From the NCBI GenBank assembly GCA_023313575.1, contig JAJTTP010000001.1, positions 4,340,001-4,404,000 on the forward strand: DNA of 64,000 nucleotides. Direction: 5' to 3'. A program made the translations under genes and the position numbers. Positions 32,535 through 43,300 of this stretch are shown one piece after another. The stretch comes from Eutypella sp. D-1 (taxonomy: Eukaryota > Ascomycota > Sordariomycetes > Xylariales > Diatrypaceae). Below the pieces are notes generated by a model. That model was not told the origin of the DNA and did no database searches. It worked only from the letters and a program-made list of their open reading frames with translations. Numbering within the stretch: the stretch's first letter is position 1; every line of letters starts with the position of its first letter.

Positions 32535-33643
32535 CGCGGAAGTATGTTATGCAGATATACGCGTATATAATGTTAAAGAAGAAGAAAGGGGGGGGGGGGG
32601 TTGGTTTGAAGAACAATTTTCTCCAGATATAATATACGCAAAAAAGGGAAAATATATCGGGGACCAGTCCCGTCGAGGGAGAAGGAAATGAGACAAGTGA
32701 AGCGCGTTGATTGGGGGAGGTCAAGGGTAATATAGTTCAGGCGCTGCCCGAACAGAATTGGAAACTTTTCGAGGGTCGTTTAGGGACAGAACCTTTGTGG
32801 CTGGCGTGTGTGTTGTGATGGAGCGTGGGCTTCAATTGGACTGCGGCGTCCGGTGAATATAACCTCGGAACTAACCTTTTGTCCCTCGGCCAGGCCCTCG
32901 TCGAACTCGACGCACAATGCTCCTTGTCTCAGCATTGCTTCCTTGTAACTCATTATTGAAGTCCCTGGTTGGTGGTGTCACGACAAAGGGTTTTAGCAAG
33001 CCACCATAACAAAGCTCACCAGAGCCACGATCCAGGCTTCCTTATCCGCAAATACGTAGGCAGGCTCATTGTTAAGTTCACACTTTAGGGTTAATTGAAA
33101 GATGCCGAAGTGAGGAAAGAATGCACCCTTGCTAGTGCAATTAATATAATACGGCGATAGGAACAGACGTAAGACCGCGAAGTAGCTTCAAGGGAACAAG
33201 CATAGCGTGCGGCTTTGAGCCCCGTGCCATTGTTCTGCGATTGCACATTATGTTCTGTGTGATAATGCATGCCAGTTACCTGCACTTTGATGTATGTCTC
33301 ATTTCTTGTTATTAGACCACTTTGTTGTCTATGTGCGCAACGATGCAACCAATGCTCATCCTATGTCCAGGCCATCTCAACATCATGAAATGTTCCTTAC
33401 CAACCAAATCAATGCCATCATCTCAATATGCTTCCCTGACGCATGTGGTATGCAAATATGAGATCCGAGAATCGAGCTACCTTAACCCCATGTTCGCCTT
33501 GCTCGCCGATGCCATGCAGTTCAAATGAAAACAGAAATTCCAAAAGTAGACTGCCGCCGCAAGATCATATCAAAAAAAGCCCACTGCAGTCTGCCCATGC
33601 GCAGCGGTCGCACGTAAACTGTCTAAATGCCATAGAACCAATC
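32535..33643. other. Intergenic region
   Basis: 1.1 kb between the Arg/Ser-rich gene start and the cullin gene 3' end, both minus strand. Apart from the G run no structure or gene is apparent. Confidence 0.45.
32588..32600. repeat. Mononucleotide run, 13 G
   Basis: Thirteen G on the plus strand, i.e. C13 in the leader or promoter of the Arg/Ser-rich gene, about 54 bp from its start codon. Confidence 0.9.
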
Positions 33644-36366
33644 TCACGCTACGTAGCGGTAGGCTGGGAGGTGCTCGCGCGTTTCGGAGCGCTCCAGGTA
33701 TTCCCGGGATAGCAGGCTCTCGATGCGGTTCTTTATCAGAGGCACCTCGGGCTTGAACTGATTGCTGAGCACCTGGATGACCTCGGTGATGAGGTGGGAG
33801 TGGCCTAGCTCTTTGCGCTGTTTCATGATGCGGACGACGGCGGCATCGATAATGTACCTGCGCGTCTCGAGATTCTTCTCGTCGGTGTCCTTGCGCTCCT
33901 CGTCGGTTTCGACCTTGTTGGCAGCATTGACAGCAGGTACCTTCAGTTTGATGGCCTTACTGACGAACTCGCGATTGAAAGAAAACCTGTCGCCTGGTTT
34001 GGCAGCAGCCTTTGTCTGCGACTCTTTGAGGAGAACCTTGCATTGCTTGATGACGGACAGCGACGTCAGAACATTGACTAGATCCGACTGAGGAATGCCG
34101 GTCTGGGCTTGTACTTCCTCAAAAGAGAGCCATTCGCCATGTGAAAGATCATTGAAAAGCATGAGAACTACCATGCCATACGTAGAGACGTTTATCTCGT
34201 AGCGTCGCTCCTTGCTTAGCGGCCCGGACGTCTTTCCAGGGACCTTCGGGAAGACACATTTGATGTCTGCAGTTCCCGCCGATCCGACCCATGTGAGAAC
34301 GCGACCGTTACGATTCTTTGTGTAGAACTCGAAGAAACTAGCTTGCAGTCTCTGAATCTCACGAGGATAAACTGTGCTGACTTTGGGGCCATCGGCAATG
34401 CCGGACTGACGGCCCATGACCTCTCTCGGCCAGTTGTTGCCGGCGAGGACGCTGATGTTGAGCTCGATTTGCCCTTCGTCGACCTCGCCTAGACCCCGGA
34501 CGTGGTTGCGGTACTCCTCTGTCGTAGTCTTAGAAGTGGTCATGTCCCTAAACATTCCCTCAAACTTCTGTGTAAAGTTGTTACCGAGCTCACGCTTCAT
34601 GCGCGAAATCATTTCGCTCTCTACCTCCTGGCTCTCAGATTTGCCGTGCAAAAGACGTCGCGCCAAGTGCTTCTGATAATATTGTTCAAACTTGTCCTTC
34701 TCGTTGAGATAACGAATCAGGGTTATGGCTTTATCCAGCACGACGTCAACCTCGGCTTCTGTCTTGCCCTTGATGCCACGCTTAAGATTGTCGTCAATGA
34801 ATAAAGAGACAAACTCTGAGCCCCGGTCGAATTGGTTGATGAAATCCGAGAAACTCTTAGTCAATGCAGTCTGAAGGATGAGATCCTCGTCGAAGCATGT
34901 CGACCAGAGGTGGTCGAACTTATCCTTCAGCACGAGAACATCGTCGACCCACTTGATGGCTGCCGCGGTTTGCTGGGCCGCGGCATTGAGGGGTTTAGCT
35001 TTGCCTTTCTCGGCGCTATCGGCGCCCTCGTGGGCATCAGACTGTTGGGCAACAGAAAAGTCGGTGCTTTTCAAAGTCTTCTCTATCTCGCCCCCCAGCT
35101 CGATTACCCGGGCAGAGAGGGCAGTACGAAGAGCAGCTTTCTTAGGGTCGACCCTTGATACGAGCTGGTAAAGAATGCGTAGGTCGTCCACCCTATCATT
35201 GTCGATCATGGCCCTGATACCACTTCCTTCAAGGTTCAGGAAATCATCCAGAGGTTTCACGACCAGTTCCTGCTCGACAACATTGATGATCTTGCTATGG
35301 GTCTGGGGCGAGATTACGGTCTGGCATCGGTCTGCCTCCTCGTTGAGGCGGCGTTGGGTATGTCTAAGCCAGGCGCTGGCATCACCCTCGCGCAACAACC
35401 GGCCGCATTCGGACTTGTAGAAAGAGTGACTATTGGCAATGAAGACGGGCTCAAAGGTGGACAGGTATAGGCGTTCGTGCTCGTGTTCATCGTCCGTCTC
35501 AGAGAGATCTTCGAGCATAGAGATACAGCCCCTCAGCAATCCCTTGTCAACGACATCGCCCTCCCTTTCCATGTTGATCTGGTCGAGGATGGTGGCATTG
35601 AGTATATGGAATACCTGAAAAGACGAGCCAAGGTGGTCGAGGGTCGAACGCAGGATATGATCTCGGAACAGGCCAATGGTAGCGGCGAAGATGGACGGGA
35701 CATGGGTCTCTTGGGCGTAACCGCGATCGAGATACATGAGAATATCGGCAATCATATTCATGCTCGTGTTGTGACTCTCCCAAAAGGCACAAACAGATTT
35801 CAAGAACTTCTCGCCCATGGATCGACGCTCGACGGCGCTGGTACCGGGAACATCATCGAGGGTGACGCTCACGAGATTCTTGGTGATGAGGGTGAAAATA
35901 GGAGGGCGTACGTGTTCAGCGAACCAACCCTCCTCAAACTGTTTAACCCTCTCGTAGAGCTGAAGTCCAGCCTTCTTGAGGACAATTTTGTAGGAGTATC
36001 GGTAGAGTTGCTCGAAGGACAGCTTGCCGGCGTTTCGGTTGTGGATATCGCGGAGGGCGTCTCGAAGCTTTTCCCAGCATTCCTCGAAGTCATCCGAGTT
36101 TGCGGAACTCGCCATGGGCTACATAAGGATAGCAGAAAGTTAGCGAAATGAATGCTCAGAAAACCTTGAAAGGTAAAAACATATATCAAGGTATCAAGGT
36201 ATCAAGGTACTTAGCATAGCATCAGGTAGTTAATATAGCAGATAAGAGAGAGAAAGTCAGAGAGAGAGTCAGGGAGAGCAGCTATCTGTGTGTGAGTGTG
36301 TGCACGACATACCCTTCGCGGGGGGCGAATACGTCCGCCACGGCCACCTCCCCGACCTGTAATCAT
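33644..36366 (-). CDS. cul3: Cullin-3, scaffold of BTB-type ubiquitin ligases
   Basis: Two exons, 36366..36313 and 36118..33644, with a 194-nt intron (AGG|GTATGT ... TATGTAG) in phase 0, giving 842 residues. The first exon encodes MITGRGGGRGGRIRPPRR, the conserved cullin-3 N-terminus; without it the protein would start at an internal Met after a Pro. Then come DDFEECWEKLRDALRDIH and FEQLYRYSYKIVL (adaptor-binding cullin repeat), the long helical cullin repeats, the cullin homology domain (about residues 440-700, including RYLNEKDKFEQYYQKHLARRLL), and the C-terminal winged helix with the neddylation site Lys 784 in VVRIMK, ending YRYVA. It bridges BTB adaptors to the RING protein Rbx1 and E2 enzymes. 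Assignment is firm. Confidence 0.95.
36119..36312 (-). repeat. Tandem-repeat-bearing first intron of the cullin-3 gene
   Basis: The intron holds three or four copies of AAGGTATC/AAGGTACT (about 36187-36213) and a GA-rich AGAGAGAG tract (about 36245-36280). Confidence 0.7.
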
Positions 36367-37066
36367 CTTTGCATGAAGCAAAAAAAAAAAAGTAAAGAGA
36401 ACGAAAAATGTCCCAACAACGTATGTGATGCGGTAGTTATGATTATGTGTGTTACGGATGTTCCGTTATGGTAATTGCTCTGAATACAAGGTCAGAAACA
36501 GGTATGAGGTCAGAAACGAGGTCAGGAAGGGGGATAGGAATAGGAACGGGAAGGAAGAAGAGCGTAGCAGGTGAATGAGATATAACGGATAACGGATCAA
36601 AAGCTTCCAAGGTTGATGATCAAATGACGATGTTTAAAAGAATGACTAAAAATGCACAATATGTAGGTTTTCTAAGTACCTCCTAAGTAGGCAAGTAGGC
36701 AGGTAGGTAAGCCTTGGAACTACCTAAGTAACGTATAATGAAAAGAAAAAGTACTAAGAAGACCTCGAGAATGTCTTTCTAAGGGTGCCTATAGTGATCA
36801 ATGGCGTAACTAAGGAAGGAGGTGTAAGGAAGAGAGGTACAGGCCATCCATAAGAGGTTGCCCAGTCGCGATTTCCTAAATCCATTTAGATGTTGCAGGC
36901 TGTTGCAGGTAACCTTGGAATACTTAGGAGCTAATTAATTGATCCCATCCCATTTCTCCAGGTACACCCGGTACTTAGGTATAACGACATAATCTAGGAA
37001 GGTGGGGTACTAACTCGAATTCGTTAGAATCCACGTATACTTACATACCTAAGGTAGGTCCATACT

Positions 37067-37084
37067 TACCTAGGTACCTAGGTA
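37067..37084. repeat. Two overlapping TACCTAGGTA palindromes
   Basis: Copies at 37067-37076 and 37075-37084 share two bases. Further exact copies found by eye: 11158, 37494, 48900, 55854, 58470, 58574 and 58999, all outside coding regions. Confidence 0.85.
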
Positions 37085-37520
37085 CCGGGCTGGGTATTGA
37101 CTGCCCATGTACCTACATATTCGGGTACATATGCAGGCATTCCTCCTCGGGTAATACCTTATTAGGTAAAGTAGGTAAGTATGTAAATACCTTCATGTAG
37201 CCCTGGTGGGGCAAGGTGGGGTGCACAAGGAGGGGCAGAATCGGCAAGTCGGGATGGAACATAAATAAACCGGACTAGCATATTGGACCTACATAGTAAG
37301 TAGGTACCCGTAGTGCAGTTCTATTATACCTATATCAGACTTATATTTTACTGCATTAAGTTAGGTATAGACCAGTCACTACGAGTTTACTACACTACTA
37401 GGAGGTATCAAAGGTTTTAGTGGTAAAAGTGACTGCTTCTAAAGTATGTGCATATGAGTAAGTAGATATCTACTAGGCTAAGAGGTAGGTAGGTACCTAG
37501 GTACCTATAAAAATCTATGG

Positions 37521-37580
37521 ATAGCCCTGGAGATAAGAAATAAAATATGAAGCACAACGTCATTTATCTCCAGGGCTAGT
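37521..37580. repeat. Inverted repeat upstream of the DNL-finger fusion gene
   Basis: The word ATAGCCCTGGAGATAA (near 37522) recurs as TTATCTCCAGGGCTA (near 37564) in inverted orientation, with about 28 bp between them, so the RNA or single strand could form a hairpin. It lies about 170 bp before the start codon of the downstream gene. Confidence 0.65.
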
Positions 37581-37749
37581 AGATTTCTTTAGATTTCTTC
37601 ATCCCGCTTCATCTCGCCATTGTTGCGACAGACCGACGAACGGTCATACATGGATAATTCCAGATCGCATATATCATACATATTCCAAGAGAGCTGGTCG
37701 ATTGATCAATCATCTCTAAAAACCCAAATATCAAAATAATGAGGTAAAA

Positions 37750-39819
37750 ATGGCCTCAAGGCTACCTACGAGCCTGGTTCACCTGGTTCATCCCCCTCAT
37801 CCCCTTCATTCTATCTTCAAATCATCCAGAGCCTTTTCTACCCTCCTACGTCCATATCCCCTGCGTCCATACCCCCGCCTGCCACGAACTTTACAACCTC
37901 ATAATGCCCCCCGACGGTTGAAGCATTGGATACCTAAACCTCCTCAACGCCAGACACCATCAAAGAATTCACCGGCCAGTTCATCGGAGAATGCCTCCTC
38001 TTCTTCTTCTGCTTCGTCTTCCAATGGGAAGACGAGAAAGCAGCTTGAGCCTCATTATCAGTTGACGTTTACCTGTGTTCCCTGTGGAGGTCGCTCCTCT
38101 CACACGATTTCCAAGCAAGGCTATCACAGTGGTTCAGTCCTGATCACATGCCCTTCATGTCGCAATCGTCATGTAATAAGCGATCACCTCGGCATATTTG
38201 GCGATCGCAAGATCACTGTCGAGGATCTCATGCGGGAGCGTGGCAGGCTGGTCAAGCGAGGCACCTTAGGAGAAGACGGGGATGTCGAATTCTGGCAAGA
38301 TGAGACGGAAAACGTCAATGAAGATGTCGCTGCCAGTCAACGGCGCAAGGGACAGGAGTCAACCACCCACTCAACGAACGGGACACCCGAAGTGAAACCT
38401 ACACCACCCCTAGCAGCCGGAGGTGCCCGCCCGTCAGAAAATAAAGGGAACATACCTCATGCAAACCCGCTACCGTCATCACGAAGAGAATTCTCCACGC
38501 TTCTGGCACGCCAGTCCCAGTCTTCCCAGGGCCAAGATGACAAAAAGCAAGACGCTTGGAACGCATTGACAAAAGCGGCCCGCGGGCCCAAGCCTGATAA
38601 AGGGAGAAACTCAAAACAGACAGGATGGGAAGAAGAGCAAGATCCTTGGATCATACCGGACGCAGAACCTCAAAAGCCCCAGACGGATCCGCTTGATGAC
38701 AAACCCTGGGCCGAGGTGAAAGCTGTCGAAGAGGACGTCAAAGATAAGCCTCCGCAGCCAGTGGGGTTTAGAAAGATTGGAGTCGGTGTGCAAAAGAACT
38801 CTGTCTACGAAGCGGCCTCCCTGAAGGCCGCGTCCCATTATAAATGGGCCGTGGAAGGAAATTACGAAACACTTACTTACCGACCAAACATACTATATTC
38901 CACGGAAAATGTACCTGTGTTTACAAAATACAAAGTCCGGCCGCCAAAGGGGAAAGTCTACAAGGAGATCAAGGAGAAGGCTATGGCGTACCATGCGTGG
39001 AACTTCGACAAGAGAAACAAAAACCCAGTCCAGCGACCGAACGAAGTATATGCCGCGGCTAGGTCCGAAGGTAAGAGGAGCATCCTCCAACGTATCTCGA
39101 AGGACGAAGCCCTAACGCAGGCCGCTGAGCGTATCAAGCACTTAAAAAGTCTGAATCCGGAGATCAGAAAGCGGACCGACATGTGGTTCAGGCCGGTGCT
39201 CACTTCGCAGACTTCCCGAGGCGAGGCGCAGCTGCCGCTCCTGACGCAGCGTATGCAGATCCCCAGGACTCGGGTTCGCGAGGTGTGGATGAGCCCTACA
39301 GACGAGACCGCGCCCACAAACCGAAGGCCCGTGCCCAACAGGCTGAATTCAGAAAATTTTTACGACACTTTCGAGAAAAATCAAGAGGCTAATTTTGAGG
39401 GACGAGGCTTCCCGGGCCGACTACCGGCGACTACCCCGCCGCCTAAGCTCCCTCAGAGGACGCAGGTGCTTGCTGAGAGGCTGGTGCAGGCGGCTACCAA
39501 CCCCGAGAGGCCCATGGCCGACGAACTCCAAACCGGGTTGGTACTCACAAATAATTTCGCGGGTGTGCGCTGGGTCCCGCTACAGTCGATAACCCGGCGA
39601 GCCCGTACACTGGTGCCGCCATGGGAGCGGCGCAAGGTCTTCGGTCCGTTCGGCCCGGGGCAACGGAAGTCCCTCGGCAAGAGGAACAAGTTCAACAAGT
39701 ACGGCGTCCGGAACGTGGACGTGTGGGGCGACGTCGGCCTGTCCTCCGACCTGCGGAAGTTGATCGACTGGGGCACCAACATCAAGCCTTTAGGCATCCC
39801 CAAGTCGATACAACAATAA
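37750..39819 (+). CDS. Mitochondrial DNL/Zim17-type zinc-finger protein with a long unknown C-terminal region
   Basis: Intronless, 689 residues. The Arg-rich, acid-free N-terminus (about 1-60) is a mitochondrial targeting sequence. Residues 100-190 form a DNL zinc finger: Cys 109 and 112 (CVPC), Cys 134 and 137 (CPSC), the motif DHLGIFGD near 145-152, and a closing RGTLGEDGDVEFW, exactly where Zim17/Hep1 proteins end. These proteins keep mitochondrial Hsp70 soluble and help import and Fe-S assembly. Usual length is below about 220 residues, so the extra 490 residues are exceptional. The extension opens with disordered sequence, contains a second presequence-like RREFSTLLARQ (about 245-255), and ends in a folded, basic region (about 340-689) of unknown family with FGPFGPGQRKSLGKRNKF near the end. 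A fusion with a second mitochondrial protein is the simplest reading. Confidence 0.85.
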   Translation: MASRLPTSLVHLVHPPHPLHSIFKSSRAFSTLLRPYPLRPYPRLPRTLQPHNAPRRLKHWIPKPPQRQTPSKNSPASSSENASSSSSASSSNGKTRKQLEPHYQLTFTCVPCGGRSSHTISKQGYHSGSVLITCPSCRNRHVISDHLGIFGDRKITVEDLMRERGRLVKRGTLGEDGDVEFWQDETENVNEDVAASQRRKGQESTTHSTNGTPEVKPTPPLAAGGARPSENKGNIPHANPLPSSRREFSTLLARQSQSSQGQDDKKQDAWNALTKAARGPKPDKGRNSKQTGWEEEQDPWIIPDAEPQKPQTDPLDDKPWAEVKAVEEDVKDKPPQPVGFRKIGVGVQKNSVYEAASLKAASHYKWAVEGNYETLTYRPNILYSTENVPVFTKYKVRPPKGKVYKEIKEKAMAYHAWNFDKRNKNPVQRPNEVYAAARSEGKRSILQRISKDEALTQAAERIKHLKSLNPEIRKRTDMWFRPVLTSQTSRGEAQLPLLTQRMQIPRTRVREVWMSPTDETAPTNRRPVPNRLNSENFYDTFEKNQEANFEGRGFPGRLPATTPPPKLPQRTQVLAERLVQAATNPERPMADELQTGLVLTNNFAGVRWVPLQSITRRARTLVPPWERRKVFGPFGPGQRKSLGKRNKFNKYGVRNVDVWGDVGLSSDLRKLIDWGTNIKPLGIPKSIQQ

Positions 39820-40335
39820 AGATCTCCTTTTCTGTTTGATCTAGTGCAATGTGGAGGTTTCAATGCATTCGCTGGATAAGTAATAGCAATGTTTTGAAGT
39901 CCCATCGGCGGCGCTTGGGGGGGCAGCACGTAATGTATATATGGCATGTGCATGTACAATAACACGTCTCAGGTCTAGTACATATCTCCCAAGCAAATAT
40001 ATAAATACGTAGATGATAGATATCATGGATACCTTCGCCAATATCAGTGTTTATATCAATGGTAGCATATTCATGGAGTATCATGTCTGGGCTAGATTTC
40101 AACTCTGTTGGCTTATTCAGTGTCTGTGTAGGCTGCCAGATATAATGGGTATATACCCATGGTAAATCACTCACGCCTTCAAAATCACGACCCGCTCCCC
40201 TATTACTTGAATCATGTAAATTTTCATCCTGGGTATCAAAACCATCATCATGCTATGTATGTACGTACTATGCACTACGCGTATATATCAAAAGGAAATC
40301 CTAACACCCCCAAGCACCCCCCCCCCTCTGCGAAA
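39820..40335. other. Convergent intergenic region
   Basis: 516 bp between the 3' ends of the zinc-finger fusion gene and UTP20. Contains AATAAA at about 39816-39821 overlapping the first gene's stop, TA-rich runs, and C10 at 40317-40326. No gene. Confidence 0.5.
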
Positions 40336-43300
40336 TCAGGCATAGCGCCCAGCGACGCGCCTGGCCCTCTGTTCACCCCCCTTCTCCTTACGGCGGCGCG
40401 TTTTCATGTCGGCGCGGGCGCGCTTCCAGCGGCCGAAGGACTCGGGGCGGACGAGGGCCTCGACCTTGCGCTTGCGGCCGCGGGCCTCGCGGCGCGCGCG
40501 TGCGCGCTCCCGCACCGCCAGCAGCTCGCGCGTGTACGTCGCGGCGCCCAGGCGGCGCTGCAGGGCCTCCATGGTCTCGGCCGCGCCTCGCCCCAGCGCC
40601 TCGTGCCGCGCCCGGAACGTCTCGTCGGCCGAGTACGGCGCCGGGATCGACGGGTCCGTCAGGTGCGCCAGCGGTGTCAGCACCGCCCCCAGCGACGGCT
40701 CTAAAGCGGCCGTTGATAGTGTGCCTGCCAGCGCCGAGATGATCTCTAGCGCTGCCGTCTTCGGGACGAGCGATGCGGCCTTGGGCGGCGTCTCCTCCAC
40801 GAGGATATCGGAGAGCCAGGTGAACAGGGTCTGGAGGGTGATATTAGACATAGATGCCTCCTTCTCATCCCCGTCGTCATCGATACCACCCCATTCGTCT
40901 TCTTCCTTCTCCTCCTCCTCCTTGCCTTCCTCCTCATTGTCTATCTCTGTCGACTCGGCTTCTGGAGTACCAGCGTCCATAAACGAGGCGAGTATCACAA
41001 TGATGCGGTTAACTTCGGTCGCCAGGGTCTCTTCTACTGGAGGCGCGTCCTTGACATGGGGTTGGTTTTCGTCGTCAGCAAGCACAGAACCCGCTGCTTG
41101 CCGCTTCTGCATCTTCCGCTTCCATCTCGCGATGACCGCAGGGTTCAACACGCCCACAGCATGCGCTACCAGTCGATCAATCATCGAGGTATCCAGAACA
41201 AGACCGTATGATCCCGTGATGGGCTGGCCGCCATCCGCCTCTTTGTTCTTTTGATAGAAATCGGACAGATAGTTTGTAACGAGCCGCACGCTCGAAAGCT
41301 TTACGCCACCATTGGGGTGCGAAAGAGGCGTGGGGGTTAACTGCCAGAGGCGTCCCTGGGCCAGGGTTATGGCGGGATGCTTCTCAATGAGGACAGGAAT
41401 CGTTTGCAGGACAGTATCGAGGAGGTCCGCATCCTTAAAGAAGCTGGAGCAGTTCTCCAGAACACCAGCGATGGCATCGATCAGAAGATTAAGGTCCTTC
41501 CGATCCTTGTTGATGGGCTCCCTGGCCTGGAAGTAGAGTGAAAATGCTTGTACCGCGAGCCGGAGGACTGAAGCATTGTCTTCTTGCCCTAGCCAATTCC
41601 GGACTAAGGTGAGAAACTTCGAAGTCCTTTCTTTGTCCGCCTTCCTGAAGATCTCCTTGATGAGCTCACCGGCTGCCAGTCGGCACTTCTCGCTGTCGTC
41701 GTTCGCTAGCACCATCACGAGAGGTATAAAGCAGTTCGTGGCAATTTCCTGCACGAAGTCGTCGGCGGACTTCATCAGCAGGAGGTGGATGATCTCCATG
41801 ACCGAGAGCCGGCCACCCTCCCTCTCGTAGTTCAGGTTCGCCACGATGAAGGCCAACTGCTTGGCCCACCTATTCTTCTTCTGCGGGTAGTCCCGGAGAA
41901 ACTGGAAGAAGGCACCCCGAGCCAGATCACGCGTGTCCTTGTCATCGTTAGTGATCATGACGCTGCCGACATAATCCAGCGTATCGTAGACAGCCGCAGT
42001 CTCCACCTTCCGGTCGAGGACAGATCGGAGGAAGCTAAACGTGACATGGCGGTACAATGGCTCTGTCAGGTCATCTTTGAGCTTTAAAAGCAACATGTCG
42101 ACAGCTGCGTCTTTCACTACCACGTCACGCCTGTCTCGTAGGATAACTGAGATGAGTTTAAGAGCAGTTTGCGCGAGGTCGGTAGTAGTAGAAGTAGACA
42201 TCGAAATGTTCTTCGTGGCCTCCTTAGCGGCCACTTTGTACAGCTTAGTAGCTTCGTCGGTCTTGAAGGGGACTTTGACAAGAACCGTCAGCAACTTGAA
42301 GGTGGCTATCTTGACCTCCTCCTCGCCCGCGACGATCGCGTCTCCCAGGATTGGTATGAAGCCAGTGATGTTTCCCGCGTTGCGAAGGCTATCGTGTTTC
42401 TTGAAGACCGACCGCAGCACGTCCATCGCAAACCGGACGAGCTTGTACGTGTATTTGTTGGTCATTCCGCGGTCTCCGCTCTTCTTGGCTCCCTTCTGTA
42501 CGAGGTATCTCTTTACTCTGGGGTCGAGCTGCGGCTCCGCCTTTGGCTTCTCACTCTCGTATACCTTCTGGATTACCTCGTAGCAGAGTACCAGAGTGTC
42601 TCGACTCTCGGCTGCCGCATTGGCGAGCAGGCCGTTTGCTATTCGCGTTAGGAGCTCATCAATCTTGCGCACCATGCGAAGATCGAGCTTCTCGAGCAGC
42701 AGAGCTTGTAGGGGGCGTACGAGCTCAACCAGGCGGCCGACGGAGGCCGTGCGGGCGATGAGTTCCATGGAATCCTGGCTCTTGCTGCTCTTGACCTCCT
42801 TCATCTTGCTCGTATACTCCTCCGCGTCTTTTTCTTGTCCCACGACGCCAAAAATGTCATCCATGATGACGGCGACGATGTCCCCGAGGCAATAGTCAAT
42901 GTCTCCAGGGTTGATCTCAGGAATCACCGTCACGAGGATCGTGTGCATTGTGTAGGACAGGACGTGGAGCTGGTAGCCTTTCGTAAGTGCACCTCGCAGC
43001 TCGTTAAGCACGAAACCGAGACCAGACGGGCCCAGAAGCGACGTAATCTTGGCGAGCGTGTCCCGCGCCATTTCGCGGGACTCCCACGCCTTACTCCGCA
43101 GAATGTGGCAGATATCTGTGAGCACACCGGGCAACTTCTGGTTCAGGGACTCGATAGGAAGCAGCTTCAATATCTTTGTGATGATGATGCCGACAGGAAC
43201 CCGTGAGCTGACCGTAGTTTCGTCCTTTTCGTGTATGTAGTCCAGGAGCGGTGGCAAGATATTGACGAGCACATCCTCGTTGAACTTTTCCGTGGCGGGC

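Larger units (their letters stand above)
36367..37749. other. Intergenic, divergent promoter region with CTAGGTA repeats
   Basis: 1.4 kb between the divergent cullin-3 and zinc-finger fusion genes. It contains an imperfect GGTCAGAAAC/GGTCAGGAA repeat (about 36490-36530), a dense set of AGGTAGGTA/TACCTAGGTA words (36690-37510), two overlapping exact palindromes at 37067-37084 and one at 37494-37503. The stretch 37525-37580 has two CCAGGG-like blocks in inverted order (ATAGCCCTGGAGAT and ATCTCCAGGGCTA), an inverted repeat with 14- to 15-bp arms at about 37521-37580. No gene is seen. Confidence 0.55.

Noticed and set aside
31305..32691. Plus-strand frames of up to 211 codons opposite the Arg/Ser-rich gene
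   Set aside because: Arg/Gly/Ala-rich composition is the complement of RS/SP-rich coding sequence in a GC-rich tract; no credible start context or domain.
36187..36213. AAGGTATC tandem copies considered as a minisatellite promoter element
   Set aside because: They fall inside the first intron of cullin-3, and three short copies are too few to propose a function.
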